A DNA stretch of 64,000 nucleotides from Gerris lacustris (GCA_951217055.1 OX578285.1:54128024-54192023), one strand, 5' to 3'. Counted from the first letter of the stretch, positions 1-12,788 are shown. Notes: generated by a model not told the origin, from the letters alone. Program-made: numbers and translations.

Positions 1-58
1 ATCTTAAGGAATAAGGCTGATTTATAACAAAAATACTCTTTTTTTTCTTTTCTTTTTT

Positions 59-649
59 AGGGTCCGTGGGCAAAACCAAGGACCCTTATATTTTCCTGCA
101 TGTGTCTGTCCGTCCGTCCTGGCGTGCTCTCACGGCTACACCTTTCGTCCGATCACTTTTAAATTTGGCATGTATGTGTCTTGTACCTGCCCACATATTT
201 TAAAAATATAGCGACTTAAAAAAATATTTTTCAAAAAAATTAGGGTAAAAAAACTTAAGGGTTAAAATTTTTTAATTTTTTTTCGACACCGTGAGGGGTA
301 TCATATGAAAGGGTACGTCGAGCTGATTACAAAAATATATAAGTCTTTCGATATAACTTTGATAGGGCGAGCGTAGGCAAAAAAAATATTATTTTATTTT
401 TTATTGACAAAATACGTTTTTTTATAATTATGGTCTCTTCGATGTATTTATATGGTTGTAGTCCGGTTCAGTGGCAAAAAAAATGCTTTATCAGAGTGTG
501 TTTTGAGAATATCAGACCCTTAGAATTGTTCAAAGTAAGCTTTTTAGCATTTTAAAAAAACACTGTTTATACACTTTACAGTTAAACCCTATATAGTGTG
601 GCCTACGGACCCTCGCTGTGTGCTGACTAGCACACACTTGATCTGTTTA
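59..649 (+). repeat. Dispersed repeat A, copy A1
   Basis: The copy begins with AGGGTCCGTGGGC and has the reverse complement GCCTACGGACCCT at 601-613, so its ends are inverted repeats. The head is itself a hairpin: AGGGTCC pairs with GGACCCT about 20 bases further on. After the right inverted end comes a constant segment with the perfect stem TGTGTGCT/AGCACACA (617-636), then ACTTGATCTGTTTA. Related copies are at 60683-61409 and 35069-35310, and a head-only fragment on the - strand is at 4634-4667. Copy 3 ends in (TTA)n, as non-LTR tails do, while the inverted ends suggest a DNA element, so the class is unresolved. Confidence 0.75.
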
Positions 650-1414
650 TTTTACATGGTAGCATAATATGTAAGTTTGCTTTTAATGAATTAGCTACAT
701 ATGGAGACATTTTAGCATAATTTATTAGCAAATTAATACATTATTTATTTAAATAGATGAAATTAGCTTGGAAATTTAATTAATTTTTGGTATTCTTGGT
801 CTGTTTAGGTTGTTTTGCCTGAAGCAAAAGTTTCTTAACCTTATGCCATTGTCAACATTAGTCCAATTGTGAATATTACACGGACATATAAATTATTCCA
901 ATACCATATTTCCTTTTATATTATATACCCATTTATTGTGGTATTACATTTTTAGGGTCGAGGTATCTTTTCCAGGAGAACTGAAAGAATCTGGCATGCC
1001 CGAAATCGAATATGTAATCAGATATCGAATTCTCGGACAACGAAGAAAATTTGTTTATCATGAATGAAGATGATTTAAATATTGAAATTATGTTTTTAAA
1101 TTAAATTAATAACACTGCTGTTTTTTCTATAGATACTACTTCGATAAATTGCTTACAGGACCTTGAGCTATCACCTGTGAGTCAAATCCAAAATCAAAAG
1201 AAATATATATTTGTATAAAAATAAAAATACCCACTTACTTGTAGATTTCTGATAATGCTTTTTGTATACACATGTATTTTTGTTTATTAAAAAGTAATTT
1301 GATAAGTTGATAAACTACCATCAAGAAACATTTAAATTATTTTACTATGCGAGAATATCTAGATTCTATCCCTCCCACCTATTTCTATACCCCCTCCTCT
1401 TTGTTAAGATAATT
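650..1414. other. No gene recognised
   Basis: AT-rich sequence with stop codons in all frames and no recognised motif. It separates repeat A1 from the satellite array. Confidence 0.5.
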
Positions 1415-2560
1415 TGCAAATCCCCCCCCCCCTCCTAAATGGAAATATGATGAAACTGTACATAACAACAATTACTACTCCTAAGTGTACTCTTAAAGAG
1501 CTTTTCAACGATATGCATCATGAAAGGTATTCATTACTTTGACCTCGCATGCATTACTTGTACCCCGTACCCCTGTGTACCTAAATTTAAATTTTGAGAA
1601 TTCATGTATGACTTCCCCTTGCTTTGAAGGTCAAGTGTGCAAATTTTCATCGAGATCGCACAAAAACTGTAGATTCGTATAAAGAACATACACACATACA
1701 TTGACTTTTAGATATGTTTTTCCATTTTACACCCACAAATGTACGTGAACACAATTACTGAACTCTTAAAGAGCTTTTTAACAGTATGCATCTTTCAATA
1801 CTTTGATATTTGTACCCCGTACCCATGTGTACCAAAAATTAAATTTCGAAAATTCATAAATGACTTCCCCTTGCTTTGAAGGTCAACTGTGGAAATTTTC
1901 ATCGTGGTCGAACTAAAACTGTTGATTTGTCTAAAGAACATAAACACACACACACATACGTTGACTTTTATAGATAAAGATATAAATTTTCATTTTACTA
2001 CCCTCCTAAATGAAAATATGACAAAAACGTACTTAGCAACAATTACTTTACTCTTTAAGTGCTTTTCAACGATATGCATCATGAAGGGTATCCATTACTT
2101 TGACCTTTGTACCCCGTACCTCTGTGTACCAAAATTTTAATTTCGTAATCTCATGTAGGCAGTGACCTTCACCTTGTTTTGAAGAAAAAGAGTGTGAATA
2201 TTCATCAAATTGGGATAAAACTGTAGATTAGTATAAAAGACATACTCCCATATAGATACTCTTCTTTTTATTTATAGATATAGTTATATTTTTCCATTTT
2301 ACCCCCCTTCTAAATGAAATTATGACAAAACTGTACATAACATCAATTACTGCACTCTTAAAGAGCTTTTCAGCGATATGCATCATGAAGGGTATTCATT
2401 ACTTGTACCCCGTACCCCTGTGTACCAAAATTTAAATTTCGAAAATTCATGTAGACCTTGATTTTTTTCTTTCTTTGAAGGTCAAGTGTGCAAATTTTCA
2501 TCAAGCTTAGGCTAAAACTGTAGATTTGTATAAAAAACAAACATACATACACACATACGT
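1415..2560 (+). repeat. Four-unit satellite-like tandem array
   Basis: The motif TACCCCGTACC recurs at 1561, 1813, 2110 and 2405, spacings of 252, 297 and 295 bases. Flanking text repeats with it: an AAGAGCTTTTCAACGATATGC block before and a CTTTGAAGGTCAA block after. Units differ by substitutions and small indels, so the array is not recent. Open frames here cross unit boundaries and are not taken as genes. Confidence 0.85.
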
Positions 2561-2565
2561 TGACT

Positions 2566-2611
2566 TTTATATATATATATATATATATATGGCCAGTAAT
2601 AATTATGAAAA

Positions 2612-2702
<91 letters not shown>
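2566..2702. repeat. AT microsatellite
   Basis: Two pure (AT)n tracts separated by about 25 bases of unique sequence. It abuts the left inner end of foldback element F1. Confidence 0.95.
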
Positions 2703-2703
<1 letters not shown>

Positions 2704-2711
2704 GTTTTTAT

Positions 2712-4435
2712 TAAGGGTAATGAAAGCCCAGCCATCCAATAAATGTTAGTTTTTCCGTGGTAGGCTGTGAAATAGTAACTTTAGAGCCTAAAAAACATAG
2801 CTAAAATCCATTTTTTCATTACGTGGACTTAAAAAATCTTTTCATTACTCCTAGCTGTAAAGAAAAAATCTTTTACGTCCTAGGCACTAAAAGATTTTTT
2901 CTTTACAGCGGGTAGTTGTCAAAACTTCCGTTAGTAGTGCTGCAGTCTTTGTAGAAATGCTTCTAGTACGATAAAAATCCGCTAGATGTCAATGCGTTTT
3001 ATTTATCTTTTCTTATAGTGTAACCTCATTTTAAGATTTCTTTTTTTAAGTCTTAAGTATGTACTAATATTTGTTATTATTATATATTGATTAGTGATTA
3101 ATATTTAATGTTTTTTCATTGTCTGCTACCTCGGAAAAAATAGCCTTGTAACATAATATACTATTATATAATTCAAACAATGTAGAAAAATAATTTTGAG
3201 TTTGGTTATAAGTTTAAATTCATTTATTTTTCTTATAGTTATAGGCTAGTCAAAACATATATTAGATTACATTACATACATTATTAGTTAAAATTGTTTC
3301 TTTTGATTTCCAAACACTGATCTGGTAGTATCCACGAAAGCTATTTTCGCCTAATGCCCAATAAATTGTTAAAAAAAAGTGGTTTATATTCATTTCTTAA
3401 AAATTATAATTTTACCTTTTTTTGTTCTTTTTACGATTGCAACAGAACTGTTTTGTCTACAGGCTTCATTTTGTGCTTGCATAAAAGACAATTAAATTTA
3501 CTACAACTTCTTTTCTTTTGACTTTTCTCGTAGGGGAGAGTTTTTTGACCGATATTCGGCCCCAAACGAGAGCAATACTTAAAATTTCATTTTTTGGAAA
3601 ATTATAGTAATTTTTGAAGTGTCATATCTCGGTAACTTTTAGACGTACAAAGTTGTCAATGGTCTTTAAAGGAAGCCAATTATATTTACTTCAACTTCAT
3701 TCCTTATGACTTTTCTCGTAAGGTAACAGTTATACGCCGATATTCGCCCCGAAACAAGAGCAATAGAAATTCATATTTTACGATTTTGGTAGTATTCATA
3801 CTACGAGCAATAGTTTTTTGGGGAAAAAAATTCCAATTTTCGAAGTGCCATACCTCGGAACCTATTGGTCGAAAAGTGCTCCGGTTGAGCTTATGCTGCT
3901 GGAAATTTACTGTACTTTTAAAATTGTCATAACAACTAATACCGAACAACCCATAATGTACGAGCTATATGGCAAAAACTGAAATAAGTCCGATTTTTTT
4001 CAGTTTTTCGCGTATTACGCAGCTAGCACAGGTTTTTCGAAGCTGCAAACTTAGGATCACACTACCCTAACCGGTCCGAACAATAAAATAAAATAAAAAA
4101 ATATAAAAAAAATCAAAACTACATCACGCTTTGCTAATTTCGATATTTTTTATGCAATTTTGACTATCCTATAACTATAAGAAAAGTAAATTAATTTAAA
4201 CTTATAACCACACTCAAAATTTATATTTCTACAATTTTTGGATCATATAAAATAACATTTATTGGATGGCTGGGCTTTCATTACCCTTAATATTAATTTA
4301 TTTTTAGGTGCCTTCCCATGATCGGATTTTGTCTGATTTTGGATATGTTACAAAGCAGGGTTAGTTTAGTTGAATACCACTGGAATCGCTCGTGAAGCAA
4401 TTTTGCGCAGGTCAAATCGTATTTTCCCTAGACTA
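2712..4435. mobile_element. Foldback-type DNA element F1
   Basis: Inner inverted ends TAAGGGTAATGAAAGCCCAG (from 2712) and the reverse complement (ending 4289) bound about 1.58 kb. To the right, 4298-4435 matches the outer arm of the second copy, F2 (38783-40221), ending CCCTAGACTA. The left outer arm is absent and replaced by the AT microsatellite. The core (about 3580-4130) is inverted relative to the same core in F2. Bases about 2750-3140, with the hairpin at 2854-2909, are not in F2 and look like an insertion or lineage-specific segment. No transposase frame is visible, so it is probably non-autonomous. Confidence 0.8.
2854..2909. repeat. Perfect 21-bp hairpin inside F1
   Basis: GCTGTAAAGAAAAAATCTTTT is followed after 14 bases by its exact reverse complement. 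The related half-motif AAAAAATCTTTT also stands just upstream at about 2831. Confidence 0.9.
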
Positions 4436-4633
4436 AAAGTATTGTTTTAGAACCTACAATAACTTAGACCTAAAATAGAATCAAAATAATGAATAGTTTT
4501 GTTTTAACTACTTTCTTTTGATACTTTAAGACCTGGCTGATTTGAAATAATTATCCGACAGACACATCTAAATAGGACAAAACAAAAAATTGTTTTCTAT
4601 TTCGATGTTGTTGGATCTAAATGTAATAAAAAA

Positions 4634-4667
4634 AATATAAGGGTCCTTGGTTTTGCCTACGGACCCT
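4634..4667 (-). repeat. Head fragment of repeat A (A4)
   Basis: Reverse complement of the first 34 bases of repeat A, including the AGGGTCC/GGACCCT hairpin; similarity stops after the TATATT tract. Together with A1 it makes an inverted pair 4.6 kb apart, which could be chance or the ends of one larger element. Confidence 0.7.
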
Positions 4668-6228
<1,561 letters not shown>

Positions 6229-6772
6229 TTAAATAAATTCGATTTTTGATTTTTCTATTTCTTCCATAAGCCAAACATCGAAGTACATGTCGGTCATTCT
6301 TCTCCACTCCTGTCTGTCCTGGGCGACACATTGCAAGGTCTCTTCCACATACCTTTTAAACCCTTCGTCCCATTGAGTTTTCGATCTTGGTGGAAGTTGC
6401 TGCGGTGGGGCCGCAGATTTTGCCGTTGTTCTACTTCGCCCGTGGTGGTGGCTACCCGGCTGGTCCTAGTGCTGGGGGTGACCTTGATGAAGAATGAGGG
6501 TAGGGGGGGGGGGAGTTATCTGGCCTTGGCCGACGGGGTGGCGGCGGGGTGGCCGTGTTGAATGGAGGGGGGACAGTTATGTGGTGCGGCCAGCGGCGGT
6601 GTGGCCGTGGTGCTGATTGGAAGGGGGGTGGTAGGTGGGAGGGCCGTGGTGCGTCCGGCGGCGAATCCCTTGGTATAATATCGATACTTGGATACAGGCT
6701 ATACAAGGGACCAACAGGACTGGGAGACTCATCTGCCCACAAGATATTCAGCTTGTTCTTATTTTTATTCAT
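6229..6772 (-). pseudogene. C-terminal remnant of a LINE reverse-transcriptase ORF
   Basis: The last segment (about 6450 to the TAA at 6229-6231) is one open frame with SKTQWDEGFKRYVEE, then CVAQDRQEWRRM. This matches the C-terminus typical of many animal LINE ORF2 proteins, of the form RPKTRW...AQDRxEW. Upstream on the same strand (6772-6452) is a proline-rich frame (over 25% P) in another reading frame, so at least one frameshift separates them. The stretch is GC-richer than its surroundings because of runs of C. No start codon, RT catalytic box or endonuclease was found. The identity of the C-terminal segment is fairly secure; linking the proline-rich part to it is inference. Confidence 0.55.
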
Positions 6773-6839
6773 TCCTCTGGCTCGTCTTTTTATAGAGAAT
6801 TTCCAAGATAGCTGTGCAGGTGAGCGGGAGAAGTAAGGA

Positions 6840-7868
6840 TATTACTGACGGAAGGGGGTTGGGGCAAAGGTTAGATCTTCAGGGGGCAACTTGTTGATTC
6901 CCTAAGGCGGCTGACGGCGCGTGCGCCATCCACTCGAGAAGTAAAACGGCAACCTCTTTAGTTACATATCGGTGCTTCCCCTGTGGAAACCTTCTCCCCC
7001 CCTATTAACCTGATATGAACATTTACTAAGCATTACAAACTTATTTTTGCTTTTATTGACTAAGCCGGATGAAGATCCGGCTTATATAAAGGATCCGGAT
7101 ATATAAATTGTCTCCGAAATAACACCCGTAAAATTAAGTTTGTATATTGCTATAAATTAATCACATACTATTATGGTAAAAAAAAACCAATATTTTGGAT
7201 ATTGTTAAGATGTAGAAAACATTGTGAATAGTGTACTGTCACACGGTAATTAATAAAAAAAAATCAGTTTGAAGTTGGTGTGAAGAAGATCAAGGATTTG
7301 TCGTGTTTAACGCACCAACATTCTTTTCTTTTCTTTTTAGTGTACTTTGAATTTAATTGCAGCCAGACTTGCATACACCGCTACTGGTAGATAAGTATTA
7401 CATAAAAAACTAAGAATATTTCACTGAGATTTTTAAAAAATGTATTATATCTATCATGAGAGAGGAAACAAGTGTTTGCGAGTAAAGTGCATCGCGCTGA
7501 AAGCAAGACCTAATAATTGTAATTAATATTTATTACTGGATCGATTGATAGGTCTAAACAAAGGAAAAATATTTTCTCGTACGTATAATTGTTTTTATTC
7601 CGACAACAGCCAGGAACAGAATTTTAATAGATGTGTTTCTGCAATGTTGTCGCAATTTCTGATCAACAGTTTCAGTTCAATACAGGGTCTAAGTATCTCC
7701 TATATAAATAAATTGTAGAGCTCTGGAAAGCTTTAGATTTTAGAATTAGCAAAACTGAGTTATAAAGTCGCAGCAACAAGTTAATCAAATGATGTAAATT
7801 CTGTTTCATCGTCTACCTCTCTAGTCGTTAATAAAATACAGCATTTATAAATATTAACTAACGTGATA
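6840..7868 (+). other. Region upstream of the dopamine receptor start
   Basis: Probably 5' UTR and/or upstream intron of the receptor gene. A perfect 10-bp hairpin TAAGCCGGAT/ATCCGGCTTA lies at 7061-7084, directly followed by a TATA-like TATATAAAGG. Possible splice acceptors stand at about 7823 (CCTCTCTAG) and 7840 (AAATACAG). None can be confirmed without transcript data. Confidence 0.3.
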
Positions 7869-8917
7869 ATGTCCCGGACGCATTTAAATATTTCTCTTTG
7901 GAGTAACACCACGTATAATGGGACCGAGTGGAAATCGTGGGAAGACATTTCCGACACGAGTCGTAGCAAATTGGCAGTGTGCGGCGTCTTGATGAGTTTT
8001 TCCCTTATTACCGTGTTAGGCAACACACTGGTCGTGTTAGCTGTTGCCCGAGAGAAGTACCTCCACACGCCTACAAACTACTTTGTCACGTCTCTAGCCT
8101 TGGCAGACTGTCTTGTGGGTATGGTCGTTATGCCGGTCTCGGCATTCTACGAAGTCCTCGGTGAGGACTGGACCCTTGGTATTACTCTGTGTGACATTTG
8201 GAGATGTTTAGACGTACTCTTCAGCACGGCTTCTATCCTTAACTTGTGTGTAATTTCGGTGGATAGATACTGGGCCGTTACTGAACCTTTTAAGTACGGA
8301 AGAAGGATGAACAGAAGAAGAGTAGTCATGCTCATTGCTTCCGTGTGGACTTGTTCCGCGGCTATATCGTTTCCTGCAATCCTTTGGTGGCGCGCGGTCC
8401 GACCGTCTCCACCACCGCTCACTTGCCCTTTCACCAAAAGTCCGGGTTATTTAGTGTTCTCATCAGCTGTATCGTTCTACCTGCCCCTCTGTGTCATGGC
8501 CTTTACATACTGCAAGATATATCGTGCTGCTGTCGAACAAAGCCGTTCTTTGAGGACGGGATGGAAGAGGGTCTCTCGTGAAGTTACGCTCCGAATGCAC
8601 CGTGGAGGAGGGTTTCCCCACACTCCATCTGACGACGATGCTCCGCCTTCTCTCACTCTTCTCAAAGCTTCTCACTTCCATTCTAGGAAGCTCTCCCGTT
8701 TCGCCAAGGAAAAGAAGGCAGCCAAAACTTTGGGCATCGTGATGGGCGTTTTCGTAGTATGCTGGCTACCGTTTTTTTTTATAAACCTTCTGTCAGCATT
8801 CTGCGGTGACTGTTTCTCAACACAGGAAAGCGTGACTGCTGTGGTAAATTGGCTTGGGTGGATCAACTCCGGTATGAACCCTGTTATCTACGCATGCTGG
8901 AGTAAAGATTTCCGAAG
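7869..8917 (+). CDS. Dop1R2: D1-like dopamine receptor, exon 1 (all seven helices)
   Basis: Rhodopsin-class GPCR that binds dopamine at the plasma membrane; the invertebrate Dop1R2/DAMB type couples to cAMP and/or calcium. Visible residues: three N-glycosylation sequons (N7, N13, N18), TM2 D80, conserved Cys C108 with partner C186, amine-binding D115, DRY at 132-134, TM5 serines 198/199/202, CWLP at 298-301 and NPVIY at 337-341. FSTASILNLCVIS, GYLVFSS, LRMHRGG and KEKKAAKTLGIVMGVF are typical of Dop1R2 rather than Dop1R1 or octopamine receptors. The ATG at 7869 is chosen; the frame runs six bases further upstream to a GTG. The exon ends in phase 2 at AG|GTAAAT after KDFR, an intron site usual just after helix 8 begins. 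Three exons give 402 residues. Codon use is GC-richer than the surrounding DNA. Assignment to the aminergic family is near certain; the exact subtype is strong inference. Confidence 0.88.
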
Positions 8918-9026
8918 GTAAATCCCATTATATTTATTTACAAGATACATATTATTATTATTTTTAAAGTAAGAGGTCGACTTACTACCACTCAAACTTA
9001 CGAGGATGTGAATATTGTATTATCAT

Positions 9027-9645
9027 TTATATTTGGCATATTTGGTATACCTTCGACGTAAAACAATTGATGACAATACGGATAGAAGCAACTCTTGCAC
9101 CTGCACAAAAATAGACAGAACAAACAGTATCAAATATTTTGGAATCATAGTCGACAACTACTTAAACTGGAAAGAGCACATAAACTGGATGGTAACTAGA
9201 ATAAGGAAAACAATGCGCATTTTTAAAAGGATACGAGGATTCGCAGACAAACAAATACTAAGAATGCTCTACCATGCTTATACCGAATCCATCATAAATT
9301 ACCGTATAGAAGCCTGGTGAAGCGCTGGCGCTGCCCAGTCTGACCTAGAACAGGTTAGGGTCATACAGAAATCTATCATAAAAATATCATTAAAAAAACC
9401 CAGACGATACCCGACTGTATTGACTTTTACCGACTTTAACGTTCTACTGCTAGACTTACTTATCAAACAACCAGTACTGATTAACTACTTTAAGGACAAT
9501 ACTAAACTGACTGGACAACAAACCTACTCTACAAGACTACAATCCCAAGGACGCACTTACCCTTTTTGTAACACTGACAAGAAACAGACACATGCTTCTT
9601 ATTTGGGACCACTATACTTTAATCAGCTACCTAACCATATTCAGC
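9027..9645 (+). pseudogene. LINE reverse-transcriptase C-terminal remnant
   Basis: Reads IKYFGIIVDNYLNWKEHI and later RIRKTMRIFKRIRGFADKQILRM..YHAYTESIINYRIEAW (given here in pieces), the thumb-like region after the RT domain of LINEs. After an in-frame stop at 9318-9320 it resumes with GAAQSDLEQVRVIQKS and, in another frame, LLDLLIKQPVLINYF...YLGPLYFNQLPNHIQQI. Frame breaks and lack of the RT catalytic core show it is dead. It abuts repeat D1 at about 9649. Confidence 0.75.
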
Positions 9646-9847
9646 AAATAATAGTACATTACGCGTCTAGTGCGGAAAGTAGCATTTTGTCGCTCGGGTA
9701 GTAAAACCACAAGAGCAAAGCAAAATGCAGTTTTCGCACGAGTTGCGTACCGTACTATATCTGCGATTGTGGATTTTAATAATAAATACAGAAAAAAAAT
9801 ATGTGAGTACGTATTTCTCTTTTGATTAAGATGACATAAATTCATTT

Positions 9848-10847
9848 ATCTACTCGTGGCAGCAAAATTAAACATAACTTAACTGTTTTTAGGCTGGAAA
9901 GTACTATTTCCCTGATTTGTCATTGAATTATTAAAAACAGGCAGGAAAGTAGTTAAAACAGTCAGGAAAATACTTTCTCTGCCTAGGCAGAGAAAGTAAC
10001 AGTGTTTAACACTGCGTGTCATAACCTCTTATTTTGGCAAGAACAGTTTATACTATTATCTCTATCTTATAACATTATATATTATAGTTAATTAAGTAAT
10101 ATTTAATAAATTAACGTTTTAATAATAAAATAATTTGTTTATATTTGTTAATCCTGTTAAATAAGTTCAATGATTAGTAGATCTTTAATTTAAAAAAATA
10201 GTAGAGTCACTGACTATACCGTAGCGTCATGTAAACATTGAACATCCATATTATTTTTATTATTGAAGTCATTCTAGATTAGACTAGTTACTTTTCTTGA
10301 TGTATCCTAGTTACTTCTTTTCTTTTAAGCAATAGAAGATATCTTTAACACTTTTATTAATTTATTAAAAAATATAAATAAATATTTTATATTGCGTGCA
10401 TTATTCATTCAGAAGTTATGTGTGTTATAAACGTGTGTTTTGTATTTTGTTGTTATAGATTGAGTTTGCTTTTCACTTATTGTTATTATTCCCAAGTTTT
10501 TTATTTGAACATTAATTTTAGTTAATACATACGTTATTATCTTTATTAATATGACACATAGTTATTAACTATGTTATATTAATAAAGATAACATTTTAGC
10601 AGCTTCATTTTTCTCCCGCAAGTAGATAAAATATTGTATGCAACAAGGCAGCAAAGGAAACATATCTGCCTCGTTTATTCATTGCCTGCCTCGGCTTCGC
10701 CTCGGCAGTCAAATAGGTAAATTACCTGCCTCGGCTTCGCCTCGGCAGTTAATTATCATAGCCTGTCCTCGCCTTCGGCTCGGAGGCTAATCTAATCACT
10801 CGTCAGTAAAATTCCATTTTGCTGCCTAGTTACATAAATAACTATAG
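9848..10847 (+). mobile_element. Composite element E, copy E1
   Basis: Inserted in repeat D1. Parts in order: left end ATCTACTCGTGGCAGC; an array of three imperfect GGAAAGTA blocks (about 9895-9975); a perfect 28-bp palindrome TACTTTCTCTGCCT/AGGCAGAGAAAGTA at 9971-9998; AT-rich filler with an approximately 60-bp near-palindrome at 10533-10592; an inverted partner of the left end at about 10611-10630; a cluster of GC-rich hairpins (10671-10785) built on CTGCCTCGGCTTCGCC; and the end CTAGTTACATAAATAACTAT. The same order is seen in E2 and, reversed, in E3. No protein is encoded. Confidence 0.7.
10671..10785. repeat. GC-rich CTCGGC hairpin cluster in E1
   Basis: At least three units of the form CTGCCTCGGCTTCGCCTCGG, each able to fold on itself, separated by 15-20 bases of AT-rich spacer. 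The same motif is found at 42885-43035 and 58135-58285. Confidence 0.9.
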
Positions 10848-11173
10848 TTGTATTTTGTGCCGAATCAATTATTTCGGAGGCGTATAATTCTGCTCAATTT
10901 CTTCATAATCACTTAAATCACTCATTGTTTTTCTCCAAAAACTATAACAATAAAACTAAACAAAAAACAAAACTATTTGATATAAACAGTTACTTTAATT
11001 AAACAAACAGCAAATTAGAATGTAAACAAACTTGCTAATCGTGCGTTAAGGTGAAGAATTCTTCTGAGGTGAAGAATTCTTCTGCGCAATGAATACAGCT
11101 ACGAAAAGAATCACTTTCTATGCATCTAAACAGAGATATAATGTTTATATTTAGTATAAATCGTAGATAAAAT

Positions 11174-11643
11174 CCTTTAACAGCTTAGTATAGTCTTCCA
11201 CCAATTTAATGGATTTAAAAACACAAGATTCTAGAACATTTTACAATAATGATATAACATGTTATACCATTACAAATAAATTTAAATATATATACATATA
11301 TATTTATGTGTTTATGTATGTGTGTGTGTGTGTGTGTGTAAGTAAGTATGTAAGTATATGTATATGTGTATGAGTGTATACATACATGTGTGTATATTAT
11401 GTATGTATGTGTGCGTAGATATAAATGTATAAGTATATCGTACTTTTATATTGCAGTATATTATAGTTAGGGTGGCCATAAAATGTATAGTCCAAAACAG
11501 GATATTAAAATGCCCCCCCCCCCCCCCCCCTTTTGATGTTTAGATATTTTAAGTACCAGAAAAAGGGGGGTCTGGGATAAATTTTGGGAATTTTTAGGCA
11601 AAGTATGCATTTTTTGGATAAAATTTTCTCTTTTTTCTGAGAT
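11174..11643. repeat. AT and GT/TATG microsatellites, C-tract
   Basis: 11285-11430 is an interrupted (TG)n/(TATG)n tract. 11513-11531 is a run of C. No gene is seen. Confidence 0.8.
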
Positions 11644-11651
11644 CAACTATC
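11644..11651. other. Left target-site duplication of MULE
   Basis: CAACTATC, repeated exactly at 12789-12796 immediately outside the other end. Confidence 0.85.
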
Positions 11652-12788
11652 GGCTGTACACCAAGTGCGCCGGGATAGGTCGGGTCACGGGGGAAGTGCG
11701 CCAGCCCCTTTTTGAAGGGTACGGTCGAAGTGCAACGGGTAAATCCTATCTCTCGACCCAGGTAGTCCACCCACCTCGGACACGGATCCTCTAATCTAAA
11801 GGACTAATCGTTGTCAATAGTCGCATATACTCAATATAAAGCGATTTGAAATTACTTTGAACAAACTGCTCAGAATAATACGGCGAGCATTAGCAAATCT
11901 CATTGCATAGGAGAATCTGTAGAATGTTCTCGTAAGAACAAAATCCAAATTTAGTCAGAAGATACACTTTAATTTGTGAATATTCAAAATGAAAAAAAAA
12001 AAACTTACAAAATCAAAATAAGTTATCATTAAACATTGGAAATTTAAGAAAATAATAAAAAAAATACGAGAGAAAAAACATTTATTTTGTCAATATTAAA
12101 AATTAAAGAAATGTTTCTTACATAAATTACACTCACTTATAAGTGAGTGCTAATATTTATTAGAAGGGCTTAGATTAACTTAACATTGAACGTACTCATG
12201 AAAACTAAAATCTTCTGCATATGTAATATACATTATAATACAATTGAGTCTATTTTCAATAAATATAATACCAAATACATATTGACTTTCATATTTTAAA
12301 TCTAGATACTTTATTATTATAAACAACCAACGCTAGGCGGCTTGAATCCCACATTGGTATTGGGAATTTAGCCGTGGACAGATCAATATAGTTCTCGGTG
12401 ATATAGTCCCAAAATCGATCATTGCGATGGCTTATTTTTTGGCTTATAAAATCTTCAATATAACATTCTTCATTTTTTTCATGGTCTATATAGGGTAGTT
12501 CGAAGATAAACTTAATTAGTTGGCCAACGTTGGTAGAACATCGGTAGTCCTCAGTAAATCCTAAATCCTGAATTTTTCTTAAGTGCTTGGGAAGACATTT
12601 CGAACGGCTTGTTGGATTCCAATTTCGAAGTCCACTGCAAAGTTCTTTGGGTTTACACGGGGTGCAAGAGGTGCAACCAGGGCTTACCTGACCCTCACCC
12701 TTCAGACACTTTAGACTAAGAGGCTGGCGCACTTCAATTGTTACCTTTTTCTAATCAGAAGGGGGGCTGGCGCACTTCGGTACCAGCC
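11652..12788 (-). mobile_element. MULE-type DNA transposon, decayed
   Basis: Element of 1137 bp with terminal inverted repeats. The left end is GGCTGTACACCAAGTGCGCC and the right end, read inward on the - strand, is GGCTGGTACCGAAGTGCGCC. A second inverted subterminal motif, AAGTGCGCCAGCC, lies at about 11693 and again at about 12720. It is flanked by an exact 8-bp duplication CAACTATC; extending to 9 bp adds one mismatch. Duplications of 8-11 bp and a Mutator-like protein fragment inside both fit the MULE superfamily. Confidence 0.8.
12289..12732 (-). pseudogene. Truncated MULE transposase fragment
   Basis: 147 codons open from a GTG inside the right subterminal repeat; there is no ATG. The segment KIQDLGFTEDYRC followed by LIKFIFELPYI, then FWDYITENYID and AKFPIPMWD, matches the region after the MULE DDE domain, where families show a 'GL...Y......R.LMALPF' block followed by 'FPxxMWN'. 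The DDE core, zinc finger and helical domain are missing. The N-terminal part is translation of the terminal repeat. The element is therefore non-autonomous. Family call is moderately sure. Confidence 0.5.

Larger units (their letters stand above)
9649..11173 (-). repeat. Dispersed repeat D, copy D1, split by element E1
   Basis: Matches D2 (27291-27870) and D3 (62486-63073) over 9649-9845 and about 10850-11173. The middle is composite element E1. Family D starts at one end with ATAGTACATTACGCGTC followed by AAGTAGCATTTTG and GCAAAATGCCGTTTTCGCACGAG blocks. At the other end it has a hairpin region and TATCAATCGTAGATAAAATA. D1 has only a short form of the hairpin (GAAGAATTCTTC twice at about 11055-11085). 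On the - strand a MSDLSDY... start is present at about 10925 but is shifted out of frame. Confidence 0.75.

Noticed and set aside
1415..2560. CRISPR array
   Set aside because: Units of 250-300 bases are repeated whole, with no short repeat and unique spacer plan, and the host is a eukaryote.
2370..2739. Open frames on both strands through the AT microsatellite (poly-Tyr-Ile)
   Set aside because: They translate (AT)n and have no start or domain; an artefact of the repeat.
59..4667. One 4.6-kb transposon bounded by A1 and A4
   Set aside because: A4 matches only the first 34 bases, there is no shared target duplication, and the interior holds unrelated repeats; kept only as a possibility.
6331..6836. 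Plus-strand open frames over the GC-rich patch
   Set aside because: They are opposite-strand shadows of the proline-rich LINE segment; low-complexity Gly/Arg composition.
7979..8866. Additional open frames on both strands within receptor exon 1
   Set aside because: Shadows of the GPCR frame, which alone carries the conserved motifs.
12289..12732. Host gene of 147 codons
   Set aside because: It lies wholly inside the MULE ends, begins in the terminal repeat without ATG, and matches the post-DDE region of MULE transposases.
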